DNA of 64,000 nucleotides from Heliopora coerulea (taxonomy: Eukaryota; Cnidaria; Anthozoa; Scleralcyonacea; Helioporidae). Position numbers and translations under genes: made by a program. Shown piece by piece: positions 17,615 through 30,000 of the stretch. The notes under the pieces are model-generated. The model was not told the DNA's origin. It was given only the letters and a program-made list of their open reading frames with translations, and did not search any database. The number at the start of each line of letters is the position of its first letter. The first letter of the stretch is position 1. The stretch lies in assembly GCA_030142905.1 (NCBI GenBank), contig JASJOG010000072.1, positions 1,146,001-1,210,000 on the forward strand, written 5' to 3'.

Positions 17615-18464
17615 CTAACGAATATTGCAACCGCTTTTTCTAATCCAAAGAGACCTGTTCCACACAACAAGTTTCCTTATCCCTTCCCTAGTAGACTGAA
17701 AAGTTTGCTTAGCAACCTCGCAAGCCAGCGCGCCAAAATTTGACCCAGGCCATATTGCTCCCAGGTCAACTAGGTCAGCAGGGGGGGAGCTCTCTGGTGA
17801 CCACAGTAACAGGATAAGACATCCTCGCATTTGTATCGATAAGTTTAGACTGTGGGGGTTGATTAAAACCGATATTTGAAACACTATTTTAATCGATCTT
17901 TGGACCAATATTTAAATAGAGTTTAATTCATTGGGTGTTGGGATTAGGGTTTAAATTTGAATTGCAGTTTAACCTAGTCGGTTTAAATTTAAAGTGGAAA
18001 ATTAAAATATTCTTAGGCCCTCTTGACATTGAGCCCTTAGCCCTACTTAAAGGGGTCGGTTAATAAAAACATCATTCAAGAATCCTAAAAATTCGAAAAA
18101 ATAAAATAAGTCGCTTTTCAAGTTTACTTGTTTCTCGTGAATTTGAAAATTCTTTCGAAATTTTGAGATACTTTTAGCTTTCTGGGAATATTTTCTTCTA
18201 CTTTTGCTTTTTACTCTGTCGACAACTTTTTCCACGAATATTTTTCGGGGCTTTGCTTATCGTTGGTACGTTTTCAAATTTGGGCATTTAATGCCGGTCG
18301 GTTATTTATTCAATCGAACAACTCAAACCCAGTTCTTCAACTTGGAAACCTGGTGCGATGACTCAGGATGACTGTGAACGCCATGTGCATATATGACGCA
18401 AGAGTAAGGAAAATTGTGAATTAAAATCTCAATTTCGGTCAAACCTTTCCTTCTTCTGAACAAC
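17615..18464. promoter_or_regulatory. Divergent SET/GrpE intergenic region
   Basis: The two start codons are 850 bp apart and point away from each other, so 5' UTRs and promoters of both genes must lie here, or share a bidirectional promoter. I see no TATA box or other motif I would name. The short frames at 17615-17908 and 18047-18235 (-) show nothing gene-like. Confidence 0.45.
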
Positions 18465-20979
18465 ATGTTACGACCACTTGTAACGAGGATATTTTCGGGT
18501 CGTGTTGGCCCAAGAATGCACGACTTCATTCTAGAATTCGAACGTAAAAACCCTGCATGTCCCAATTCGCCATTTTCTCAGAGGTTGCTTTGTACAGCTG
18601 AGAAAGCAAAGAACACAACTAAGAGTGGAGAGGAGCAAGATGGTGGCCAAGAATTATCGGAGTTAGATAAAAAAGCGAAACTGATTGAAGAAAAAGACTG
18701 TGTTATAAAAGATCTTGAGGTACAGTGTAATTCATGAATATAAGTTTGAAAGATTGCATTAAAGTCAAGTGATAGTATATTTTATTGTAGATAAATAACA
18801 TGGACCTTGGTGTAAATTGACACTCGTGACTGAATTCTGTTGGGTTTTTTCTTGAGAAACATTTGAAACAACTTGAAAGCCATTAACTCCTCAGCCGTTT
18901 TTATTCTAGTAAAGTTATTCTTTAAATATTTGGCAGTAAAGCCTATGTGAAAATGAATTGTTGCATAATATTATGTGTACCATTGACTAAAGAGACATAG
19001 GGGGGCAACGTTTACAGACTGTTGAACGCTATTTACAATGAAAACTCTAAAAAACTGTTGCCTCTGAGTCATTTTTTTGTTACACTTTTCAGTGAATATT
19101 TCATTATATAAACATGGAAAACCATTTTATATTTCTTTATTTGAAGTTTAAAAAAATGCCTAAAAAAACCCAGTCATCTTTTCTGGTTTTCATAACTAAA
19201 ATTGGGATGGTGGGAGGGAGGATAACATCATTACAGCATTAGCTGTTCAACTTGTTAAATCCAATATTGTAACAGGCTAATCCAAGGTCAAGTTCAGTCA
19301 GTGGCCAGGCTTTAGTCAATTCAAGTCATACAACTTCATTAAGTCTAGTTGAGTCAGGTTATGAAGTTGCTATTAGTCCCTGACATACATTGTGAGGAGT
19401 GTAAAAACAAGGTAAAATAATTTAGCATCAGCTGGAACATTGTTATCTGGAGTTAGCCAGAGTGAAATAATAAGAATTAGGTACTGACCAAAAAGGGTTA
19501 ATGGATCGGAGCTCAACAGCTGCTTACAGCTGAGGTTAAATCAAAATTGATTCAAGTCAATTGCAGAGGGATTTGCCTAGTAGAGTCATTAAAACACTGA
19601 TTGAATCTGAAGTTAGCTGTCATCTAGAAAACCAATGTAAGTGTGATGAAAAGACATCACTGAAATCAACTACAGTATATTACAATGAACTTTGCATGTG
19701 ATGATTCTACATCCGATTTTAAATCTTTATGAAAACTGTTGAACATGTTATTTTAATGAAAAATAACTTATGAAAAAAAGCTTCAATGGATCATGAGTCA
19801 TGTGCATGGAGGCCAAGTCTTTCATTTGGATTCTTTGGAAAATGACTTGAGACCAAGTGCAAGTTTTGAAAATCACGACTTGAGCTGGACTCAGATCTGA
19901 GTCTGAGTCACAAATCAGACAACTCTACCATTAACACATCATAAAACATTGTGTACTGTGAATGTTTGAATTAGCTGGCTGATTTAGCACCCCTTCTAAA
20001 TAAGAGCCTCATTAAAGAATGTAAACAAGCAGAGAGTGCCCCAGTTTAAATAAGCATAGGGTGTGTTTAAGTTTTAATTGCAAATGTAACCAGCAATGCA
20101 CATTGTGAAATACCCTTATTTTGACTAGGCATTGCCTGACATTGTTGATGGTGAGGGCTCTGACAACATCAGAGAGACTTTGTCATTGAATAAGATAATT
20201 ACTTGTGATTAAAATTGCTTAAATTCTCTCAGCTTTTTCTTAAACCCTGGTGTTTTTGTCAACATTGTGTTGAATTAGTTGATTATACCAAGGAAATACA
20301 CTATTGAAATTGGCTTGGCTTTTAGTTAAATGTTCATACTAATGTTACTGTTGGGACAAAGTGCTATTATTTTAAATAAGCACCCCTGTCCAAATTAATG
20401 CCTTTCCCAATTTAATGCCCCCCCCCCCAATTTAATGCCCCTCCCAATTTAATGCCCCTCTTATAAAGTGTGAAAAAGAATTAAGAACCCCAGGTGCTAA
20501 TTTGAACACTTACAGTACTTGCTGATATATAACCTTTTTTGTTCCTTTTGTAGGATAAATACAAGCGTGCTTTAGCAGAGAACGAAAATGTTAAGCATCG
20601 TATGAAGAAGCAAGTTGAGGAAACCAGGTTATTTGGAATCCAAGGTTTTGCCAAGGACCTTTTGGAAGTTGCTGACATATTGGAGAAGGCCACTGGGAGT
20701 GTTCCAGAAGAAGAGCTGGTGAAAAATTCTCACTTAAAGACTCTTTATGAAGGACTCGTCATGACAGATCAACAACTTCACAAAGTGTTCACCAAAAATG
20801 GATTACAGAAGTTAAGTCCTCTTGATGAAAAATTTGATCCAAATTTTCATGAAGCTCTTTTTGAACAAGAGGTACCAGGAAAGGAAGGCATGGTTATACT
20901 TGTTAATCAAGTTGGTTATACCCTTAATGCTCGTGTTTTGAGACCAGCATTAGTTGGTGTTGCAAAGGCTAATGCCTAA
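18465..20979 (+). CDS. GRPEL1: Mitochondrial GrpE (GRPEL1/Mge1-type) nucleotide exchange factor
   Basis: Two exons, 18465-18719 and 20554-20979, joined in phase 0, give 226 residues, close to the usual ~217. GrpE releases ADP from mitochondrial Hsp70 in the matrix, supporting protein import and folding. The first 40 residues are basic and rich in Arg/Leu (MLRPLVTRIFSGRV), as in a mitochondrial targeting peptide. A long helix follows (LSELDKKAKLIEEKDC, then DKYKRALAENENVKHRM). The conserved region after it contains GIQGFAKDLLEVADILEKA and LYEGLVMTDQQLHKVF. The C-terminal beta domain has the family signature FDPNFHEALFE, then a GYTLNARVLRPALVGVAK ending. The single 1.8-kb intron is AT-rich. The GRPEL1 rather than GRPEL2 assignment is inference. 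Confidence 0.95.
19424..19500. mobile_element. GCATTAGCCAGAG-type unit, copy 3 (partial)
   Basis: Contains GTTAGCCAGAGTGAAATAAT and ends in AAAAAGGGTTAA, matching the layout of the copies at 14606 and 16508. It lies in the GrpE intron. Confidence 0.4.
20393..20462. repeat. CCCAATTTAATGCCC tandem repeat
   Basis: About four units of 15-18 bp differing mainly in the length of the C run (up to twelve), 90 bp upstream of GrpE exon 2. Confidence 0.8.
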
Positions 20980-22195
20980 TAATATATAATGTTTGAGGTT
21001 CTGTTCCTCCACCATAAATATATATATTTCTTCTTAGTGCTTTATATATCATTATTTCATACCTGCAGGCACTGATCTCATCAAGTTAGGTGTGTTCACA
21101 ACATGCATATTTTCTGGCCAGCATTAGCTGGTATTCAAAAGGGTGAATTATAGTAAGCAATTTCTGAACCTCAGTCACACCTTTATGAGTATAGTAGTTC
21201 TTGTCTTTTCACTGTATTTGCTTTTATTTGACCCATATAAGCCTGTCCATTAAAATTCTTAACTTATTAAAGATTACTTTAAGGAGCAAAAGTAACATAG
21301 TCCATTTGTCTCTACAAAGTGGCAGCAAAAACTTAAATAATTTGAACAATGGTCTAAATGAACACATTATTAATAATAAAGTTTACAAAACCTGGACTCG
21401 ATCCATTTACTGGTGACTTAGGAATAGTGTTTTCAAGTGGTTAGGGTTAAGGCTGAGATTAGGGTTAGTGTTAAGAGGAAGTTACCACTATTCAAAGTTA
21501 TTCAAGGATGTCGTCCACCAAAAAGAAAAGCAACGACTGTATACAAAGTGGATAAGTATGCCGCTGCTATCTCCAAAACAGCAAAAATTTTATGGAATCG
21601 AGTCTCAGCGACAAAAATTTTATGTAAGCATGTCTCAGCGACAAACTCTTCCCAGTGCATAGCATTTTGTCGTGACTTGAACGGCCTGTTTTTCGCAATT
21701 TTTATCTTCTTTTTGTTGTAATCATTTACTTAAGTCAGCCTAGTAGTCAATACAGAGCTCCGTGAAATAGAACACTTTCATTCATATTCAAAACAACCTA
21801 GTTGGAGGACATCTTCACGGTTCCGACGTTCGCCAGATCGCATAATTCATGTAAATTCTTTTGTTTGTTAGTATTTTTCCTCCAACGGGGGAATGAATGC
21901 GAGTGGTCTATACACTAATAAACCAGAGTAGCTAAACGTTTCTTCACTGACACTCATTTTAGATATTTTGTTCGTAAATGGACTTTAGGAATCTGTGAAT
22001 TTCGTAAAATCCTTTGAAGTGTGCCGAAGAATTGGCGTTACCTCAGTCAGTGACGTCTTACAAACTACTTATAATTCCAAGTACCAACATAACGTGAACA
22101 GTTAAAGACCAAAATTAAGTTAAACATCTAATGATACACAAGTAATCAGATACGCATAACGTGCCATAACCATGTATGCTTTTTTCTAAAAAGGC
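20980..22195. other. GrpE / PY-protein 3' intergenic stretch
   Basis: Convergent 3' ends meet here. No further gene is supported; the open frames 21201-21416 and 21437-21721 have no recognisable domain. Around 21585-21650 a segment with CAGCGACAAAAATTTTATG is duplicated imperfectly. Confidence 0.5.
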
Positions 22196-22702
22196 CTACT
22201 GAAGGGAGGTTGAGGCGTAAGGTGGAGGGGAAGTTGCTTCGTCATAACTTGGTGGTGCATCTGATGTAAGTGGATGAGGTGTTCCTCCTTTTACGCCTCC
22301 GTATAAAGCTTGATCAAATAGATAAGGAGCAGTCCCTGGGTTTTGATATGTTCCGTACATTGCTGCGTAGTTGGCGGCAGGATAAGTTAAGCCAGCTGTC
22401 GTCTCTACGTCGTGTGGAATGTATGTTCCTCTGGCTCTATATCGCCAACGGCTTTCTCCACAAAAATAACACATACAGCATGAGAAGCAAGTTGAAAGGA
22501 TGATCATAGTAGCCATGACTATTCCGAATGTAGCTGCTGCTGACAGCCCGCACAATTTTTTATTTGGAATGCACGTTCCACGACAGCATTGCTTTTGAGC
22601 TGTGCACTCCTCATCGCTCACGCAAGCATTACTCCACGCGAAGCAAGAGTACAGGAACAGTACTGATGTCAACTTGTTTAGAGACCTCGTAAAGCCTTTC
22701 AT
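22196..22702 (-). CDS. Small single-pass membrane protein with Cys-rich ectodomain and PY motifs
   Basis: A single-exon frame of 168 residues starts at the ATG at 22702-22700; upstream in-frame codons lack an ATG. Residues 1-26 look like a signal peptide. A short ectodomain follows (CVSDEECTAQKQCC, then GTCIPNKKLC), with eight cysteines including a CC pair, resembling a WAP-like fragment. A hydrophobic span (about 55-80) ends in a Cys-rich stretch, FSCCMCYFCG. The cytosolic tail is rich in Tyr, Pro and Gly and carries PPSYDEA and PPPY, ligands for WW domains of NEDD4-type ubiquitin ligases. The layout is like that of WBP1/VOPP1/Shisa-type adaptors, which usually act in endosomal or ER trafficking. 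I do not recognise a specific orthologue. It faces the RING-CH gene across 1.3 kb. Confidence 0.75.
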   Translation of the reverse strand: MKGFTRSLNKLTSVLFLYSCFAWSNACVSDEECTAQKQCCRGTCIPNKKLCGLSAAATFGIVMATMIILSTCFSCCMCYFCGESRWRYRARGTYIPHDVETTAGLTYPAANYAAMYGTYQNPGTAPYLFDQALYGGVKGGTPHPLTSDAPPSYDEATSPPPYASTSLQ

Positions 22703-24020
22703 TTCAACCCACAAGTGTCAGGAAACAAAGTAAAGTTCCTCTTTATTAAACCAAAAAGTTTTAACCGAGCAACAGCAAACCAAACTGTTCGAAAGACACT
22801 TGAGACAGCAGCGTAATGTAAAGCAACAAGGATCAGTATTACAAGTTTGAAATTCGTAAATTTTAACAGTTGCTCCAGCACTAAAATTCCCAAGAAGTCC
22901 AAGACAAATGATAAAGAGATGTGAACAATTTTGATGAAAACAAAGTTAAAATGTTAGCTCGTATTTGTTTTCTCCTTGCTCACCTGTTTCTTCATCAAAG
23001 TCACGTTCAAGTCATGCGACACGCGTCGGCAACCTTTCTTTCAGTTCTGCAAGGGTGGAGGGTGAAATCCTATAAAGTAACTTAAGAGTAAATAACAGCC
23101 TACTCCGCTGTAACTTGATGCTGTAATGTAGACAATTACAGTTTTCGTAAATCTCAGCATCTAAAAAATGTCTAGTTTGTACCTTGCGCTAAAAAGCGTC
23201 GGAGCATCCTGAAGAGGTCTGGAATATTCTGTAATCTTATCGTTTAATGAGCTCAGGCTCGCCACATCATTTTCCAGTCTGAACAAGTCCTTTCAATTTC
23301 TAGCACGATTGTTCTCGCCAAAAGGCGACATTTATAGCATAATAGGAGAACCTCCAGACTGTAGATCTTCAAGATAGCTATTAACATTGACTCTTTCTCG
23401 GCGGCATAAAACTTCCATAAATTTATTCTCACTAACGCCAGCCGACTTCTTGTCGAGAGAAGAGCTCCCGCAGCGAAAGAGTTATGTAGCAAATTGTACA
23501 ATCAACACCAACCTTTATAAAAATCGGAACCCTGTTTATCACCCTTCATCTGTATTTTTAAGAACAGAATCGAGTGTACTTATTGATGGACAAGTAAAAT
23601 GATGTTAATGAAGAATGCAAGAAAAAATATCTTGATTCATTTCTCCTGATAGTTACACCCATTGCTGTCTACAACAATTGTAACTGTAATTTGTACGCCT
23701 CTTTGAGTACCCCAGCAACTTAGATGTCAGGTGATTCCAGCTCCAAACTAGTCGAGCCATCTTTGTGTCTGGTAGGATTGTTGTTGGATTTTGTTCGTTT
23801 ACGGCAAACGAAAGGATGAAGCGAACAAGACCAATGAATTTTCACTTGATTATGGTATTTCGTTCATATCTGTTTATGGTATACCTAAGTACATTCCTGA
23901 TTGAACGAACGTTTTGAAGAAGTTTCATTATCTGTTCGGTGATATTTTGATGGTCGTTAGTGGTTTATTGCACTGGAAAGATGTTAGCCATTGTCAGTCT
24001 ATTTATTTAAAGTAGCAAAG
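22703..24020. promoter_or_regulatory. Divergent region between PY-motif protein and RING-CH gene
   Basis: 1.3 kb separates two outward-pointing start codons and must hold both 5' regions. A small frame beginning MSGDSSSKLVEP near 23724 (+) could be an upstream first exon of the RING-CH gene, but no splice evidence supports it. Confidence 0.3.
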
Positions 24021-27000
24021 ATGCACGAATCGTGGGGAGAAATTCAATTATCTGGGTCGACGTATCAGTTACTACTCAGAAGAGATTTTTTTTCCACTCG
24101 CGTAAGTGAATTATTATCCCAGTTATCCACTTATATCTCTGAAAGTTTCTAACTTAAACGCGAGCATAATATGCTGGGGCTCTATGCTTAAATCTACGCG
24201 AAATCTACCTAAGAAAAGTTCGGTGTTCCTCTACAGTACGTTCGGGATTTGTTGGCAAAATTTTCATATCTGGGATTAAGATAATTACTATTTGAACAAC
24301 TGCACTGCGTATATGTTTATCTAAATCTGGGCCCATCAATGATGATCTGATCACCCTTTGCTTCTTTAAATAGAGGTTAAATTCGATATTTCAATATTTG
24401 TGATCTTTAAATCGGTAGCGGATTTATGATTTGAATGGAGAGGCGATCCACAAGATAAATGAAAGTGCTGGTCAATATTCACCAGTCATAAAGTATCTTT
24501 TTTAGGGGATCTGAGGTATGTTCCCTTAGGAAATCTTCGAATCTTTAGAACTCCGAAGTGGCATTTTTAATGTTTCTGAAGAGACAACAGAAATTCACTG
24601 TTCCTTCAGAAAGGGGCGCATTTACTGAGCAAGGGGCACATTAATCTGGCCTAAAGGTGGGGGGGGGGTCACTCTTCTGCCCTCCGCCAAATCTGAAAAT
24701 ACTTCCGATGGCCATTTTCTGCGTTCTGAAGTCAAAACATGTTAATGTCTACGACCAAGGGCGACAATCGCTTCCTAAAAGTGGGGGGGACAGAGCCGGC
24801 CAAGTGATGTGGAATCATTCCTTCTGAAAGTTGGGTTTTTTTTAATTTAATGTTTATGAAATGCCATTTCCGGCATTCTGAGATTGTTTCTTTGGAACAA
24901 CATTTATATCTTATTCATAGGTCTCAAGTTTAGATGGGCTTGATGGTGGTCACCAGAAAGACAACTCGCGCCTTTGGCGCGAGGCTCTAGGGGGGTCCGG
25001 GGGCATGCTCCCCCGGAAAATTTTCAAAATTAGGCTCTCTGAAAAGCCATTTCCTGCATTTTGAGACCATTTTGAGGCAAAATGCACTCCTCTGCACTTC
25101 ACTTTGTACTTTTTGGAAATTTAAGCTTAATCTGTACATCTACACTGATATGCCACACCACACATCTAAGTTGCAACAGATTCAACTGATTTTGTTCTCT
25201 GGGTTTGACGTATTATTATCATTGCCTAACTTACAGAAGTATTCTTTTGCAAATTGCGAAACTCGCACTGTTCAAAGTCCCCATGAATCTCCGCGGTCGC
25301 TTGCGCATGAGTTTCTTGCAAGCGACTGTGGACGAGTCAGCAATATGATCTCAAGCAGTCTGTGTGCGCGATATCAAAGAAATGGATTGTAAACATGTCT
25401 GGGATGTCACAGAATGCGTTTAACGGTGTTGCAAGTCCCATTGTCAAATCGTAGCTTATATTCGTGTTCCAAAACACATTTTAAAAATTTCACTACACGG
25501 AAGACAGAAATACAGCAAATCAATGCCAATGCGGGTTTTTATGCTAGCCTGGCGGGTCGGCGGGTTTGGATGTCCAAATGCGGGTCTGACCCACCAGATG
25601 CGGGTCACTTGGGACCTATGCTTATTTTTCAATCGAAACGAAGCCATGCATTTCCTCCAAACAGCAATAAAGACGTTACAGTATAACTAAACAAAGTATT
25701 TTTGATTGTTTACAAAATAGCGTTCAAAGAAGAACGATCGGACTGTAAAATAACTTGGCAAATTTTCATAATTTGTCATGTATTCGAACCAACAATACCT
25801 AGGTAAGAATTGGGGCTGAAAAAGGTTATATCGGAAAATCGTAAAGGTAAACATGGAACCATAAGCACCGAGGGAACAGAAATTAGGCTTCAGTTGTCAT
25901 GAACTTTGCAAAAAGTGGGGGGGATATGTCCCCCGATCCCCCCCAGGATTTACGTCCTTGTCTACGACAGTTGTCGAGTCGAGAAAAAACTAAAACTCCA
26001 CTTGTTTTTGAACTTTTGAACGTTTGGAGACTGTTTCCTCCCATGGTACACTTACCAACAGTCCTCCATGTTGTTTACTAACCATTAAATATTAACTTGA
26101 AAGATAAAAATATTTTTTAAAGTATGTTCAATTAACTTAAGCAAGCGTGACGTAAAATATTTCTCGTGATCGGATACGCTCGACTTACTTAATTCTTAGT
26201 AATCCGGAAAACGAAAATGTCGACCATATGGTTGTATCCTTTGTAGAAGCGTGATTTATTTTGTGTGTTTTGGCGAATAGGTCTTGGAAAAGCCTGACCA
26301 AGAGTTAAGAATGTCAGTAATATTTCTGGAAGCTAACGAGCATAACTTTTCACGCTGTTCGAACACTTGTATTCATGGAAGTTGCGAGTATGGTTCATGC
26401 ATTTGCGAGGTTGGTTATAAATTGTTAATTCGTATTTCAGAGGATTGCATCATTTAATAGTCGTTTCAGGGGCAGGACAGAGTCTATCTCGTTATATTTC
26501 TTGTACACACAATATACGAGGGCAGGGGGCCAAGAATTGCTTTAAAAGCTGGCCGAAACTAAAAGGAACGCGTTCATTATCACGCAGTTGTAATTGAGTT
26601 ACAACTTTGGGTAACAACAGTTGCTAATTCCTTCGATGTTTGGATGCATCACCGGTATATCCCTAAGCTTCACAATAACAAACTTGATTTGAACCACCTG
26701 TAGTTAGGTAATTTAATTTAGATTAACAAATGTTATCTTAAAAATCATACTGAATGGACAAAAATTATCAGTTGCAACGACATTTTTCGTGCGTCACCTA
26801 AAGTTCTAAACCACATTCAGACTACTATATCGCTAGTGTAATTTCCACCTTTTCAAATTTTGATGCTAGATATCTTTCAGAAAATTTTATGCGTATATAA
26901 GTAACAGAGAATTAAGATTTGTAACGAAGAGATATTTGTTTGTAACATAGAACGGCACCATATTGTTAAATTAAGCTCCAAGACATAGCTGCTGTACCAT

Positions 27001-30000
27001 TGAGTCCAATTTTCGACCCTTGACTGTTGTACTTTGATCTCATGTTTACAGTCTGTACTTAATTACTTCTTTATTACTTATTATTCCATCTAAATTAGCC
27101 AAATGTTTGTCAACTTTCCTTTATTTTCCTCTAGGTTAAGTATTCTGGTGGTACCTGTAAAGACCCAAATCTCGGCTATTATGTTGGATTTGGATGTGTG
27201 TTCTTCCTCATATCTGCCATTGCATTTTTCCAACTGGCAAGTATACTATTCCTATCATTTGTAATAAATATGAGGAGTTTACAGAGTCCTGGAATTTTGG
27301 AGAGTAGAGAGCATCCAAGATAACATGGCTCTCAACCAAACAGACCCATATGGATTTTAGATAAACTGCTTTTAAGTGCCTTATAAATAGAAACTATGAC
27401 CATTTATTCAAAAAGCAATTAATCTATTGAATCTTTCCAGTCCAAGACATCTGCCCTTAATAATTAAAATTGTCTGGGGTTATTCTAAGGCACGGTGGTC
27501 CAGTGTAGATAGCTTCAATAAAACAGCAGTGTTCTTGAGGTTATATACCATCTAAAAAATAGGAAAAAAGCTTCTCGACATTTTGAGCAAAGACCCTTCG
27601 TCAGGAGATTAGTAGCATGGAATACCATGCTACTATTCCATGCTACTAATCTCCTGATGAAGGGCCTTCGCTCGAAATGTGGGGAAGCTTTTTTTCTATC
27701 TTTTAGATAGTGTATAACCTCAAGAATGCCGCTGTCTGGGGTTAGCTTGAGTGAGCTGGAGTAGAACGGTAGAAATTGGACCCAGACTGCATGAAAAGAA
27801 TTAAGGGACATGCACCTTAATCTGTTGAATACAGTAAAGTCATCTGGTTTTGGCTGCTAGAAACTGATTTTGGGTAAAAGGGGACAACATTTCAATTTTC
27901 TTGACATTACTGTACTGTTATTGCAGCTGGATGAAGCCTTTTTTTCTGTCTGAGCAATAAATTCTCAGAACTTTTCATGTGGTAATTTTGGGAAATTCCA
28001 GATTTTATCATGGTCACACCACAATTAAAGCCAAACTTGGATTCAGATTTTGGATGACTTCATAATACAGTTTGTTATACTACTTGGCATTTATGCTCAT
28101 AATCAGTGGTAAAGAACTAGAAGAGATATTTTAGAACATATATTTATGAACAAAGGCCCTCATTCAAACCCAACCAAATATTTTGTAAAAAATGCTAGCT
28201 TACCTGAATCCAGGGTTTAATTCTTATTGAAAGGCATTCAAAAGTCTCAGCTGTCACTGCTAAACATACACTCTAAAATAGCCCTTCTGGCTTTTCTTGT
28301 TTCAATATTTTTGGTTGTTGTTTCCTTCAGTGAAGTTGTTCTTTTTACATTATCACATTATTAGTGATTTTGGATCTTAATTGTTTCAGATCTTTTGTGT
28401 ATGGGCTGAACTGAAAAGGATGCAGAGGCCTCAATTTTTAAAGGCCTGTCATCTAACTGTCCAGAAATTGCTTTATTTGTACGTGATTTTTGCTGCTGGA
28501 AGCAGAGGAGTTTACTATACTACAGAGGTATATTGCCAGAATTAATGTTTTTAAAAGCTTGATTTGTTTTGACTGAGAACATTTGTGGGTGGTTGATAAA
28601 TTGCATGCTCCTACATTCTCTTGAGAGTTGTTTATTTGCTTGAGTTTGAACTGAGATTTTGATGTAATTTCTATTGCTAACCCAACTGTGGTTTGAAATC
28701 ATTTGAATTTGTTATTACCAGCAATTTTCAGTATGGTATTTGTTTAATGATAAAAGCAATTTCAGTAAAAAGTTGCCAGAAACAAATATGGAATCACAGA
28801 ATATTGAGAAAAATGTAGTAGTAATGAAATTGGATTTGAGTGTATTTTTCTCTTATTGAATAGAAAGTGCTAGGTACATAGCAATGACAATAAAAGCCAA
28901 GTACCATATCTTTTAGTGTTACATGGATAATGTCTCAGAACTTAATTCTTTATTGTCACACATATCTTACATGTAGCTTGTAGAAAAGACTTCAGAGTTA
29001 TTTCAATTTCCCCCTGTAGGTCACTTTACCCCACCAATGGAAAGTTGATTTATTTGCTGTATATTATGCTTTTGTGATTTGTTGCTTCTCAGTTTTGATT
29101 TTTTTCTGGGCAGAGGTAAGAAGAAGTGATTTTAATAGTGGAAATGTGGAGAAGGATGGAGGAAGGATAGAGGGGGGGAGAAGGGCAACATAATGAGAAT
29201 TTGTACGTGGACAGTTGAACTGAGTAATTTTGACAAAAGTGTAGTTATGTTGATGTTGAAGAGGACAAACTTAAGGACAAACTTAAGAATAGGGATGGGT
29301 ATGGAAATGGAAATGAATGAAGGTAGGAATAAGGATGGGGATGGAGATGAAGATGGAGGTGCTGATGGAGATGAGAACTGTAAGAAGTGGAGATTAATGA
29401 AGATGGAAAAAGAGGGGATGAAACTGGAGGTATAGACGGATAGGTGATAAATATGGATATGGTGATGGGGTTGATCTTAATGCTGCTCCCAATTAATGAA
29501 TTAATCAATTATTTTTTGGTGATCAATTATTCTTAAAAATAATCAAATCATTGACAACAACCATGCACAGCATGATAATCACTTGAGCTTTCTTTCTGGA
29601 ATTAAAAAAAATGCAAAAAGATAGCATTCTTGCACTCTCATTGCAGTCAATTGTGGTCAAAGAAGAAGCATGCAGCACTTAAGCCAGCCATTGTTGATAA
29701 ACTGTTATTTTTAAACAAAAACAATATGTAGACAGTCAAAGGGCACATTTATTTATTTAGCCTATTTCTCTGTATTTATATAATTATATTATATACATTT
29801 TTTTCTTGAGTTTTTCTACTGGAAAATTTCAAAACTTTAAAAACATTAAAACACACCCTTTTCCTTGAAGGGACAAACCACTGTGGATGTGTCATGATTT
29901 AATTTATTCAAAACAATTAATCGATATTAATCGATTGTTGACAGCAATTAATTGATTACAGATATGAACCAATGGGAGCAGCACTAGTTGATCTAAATGG

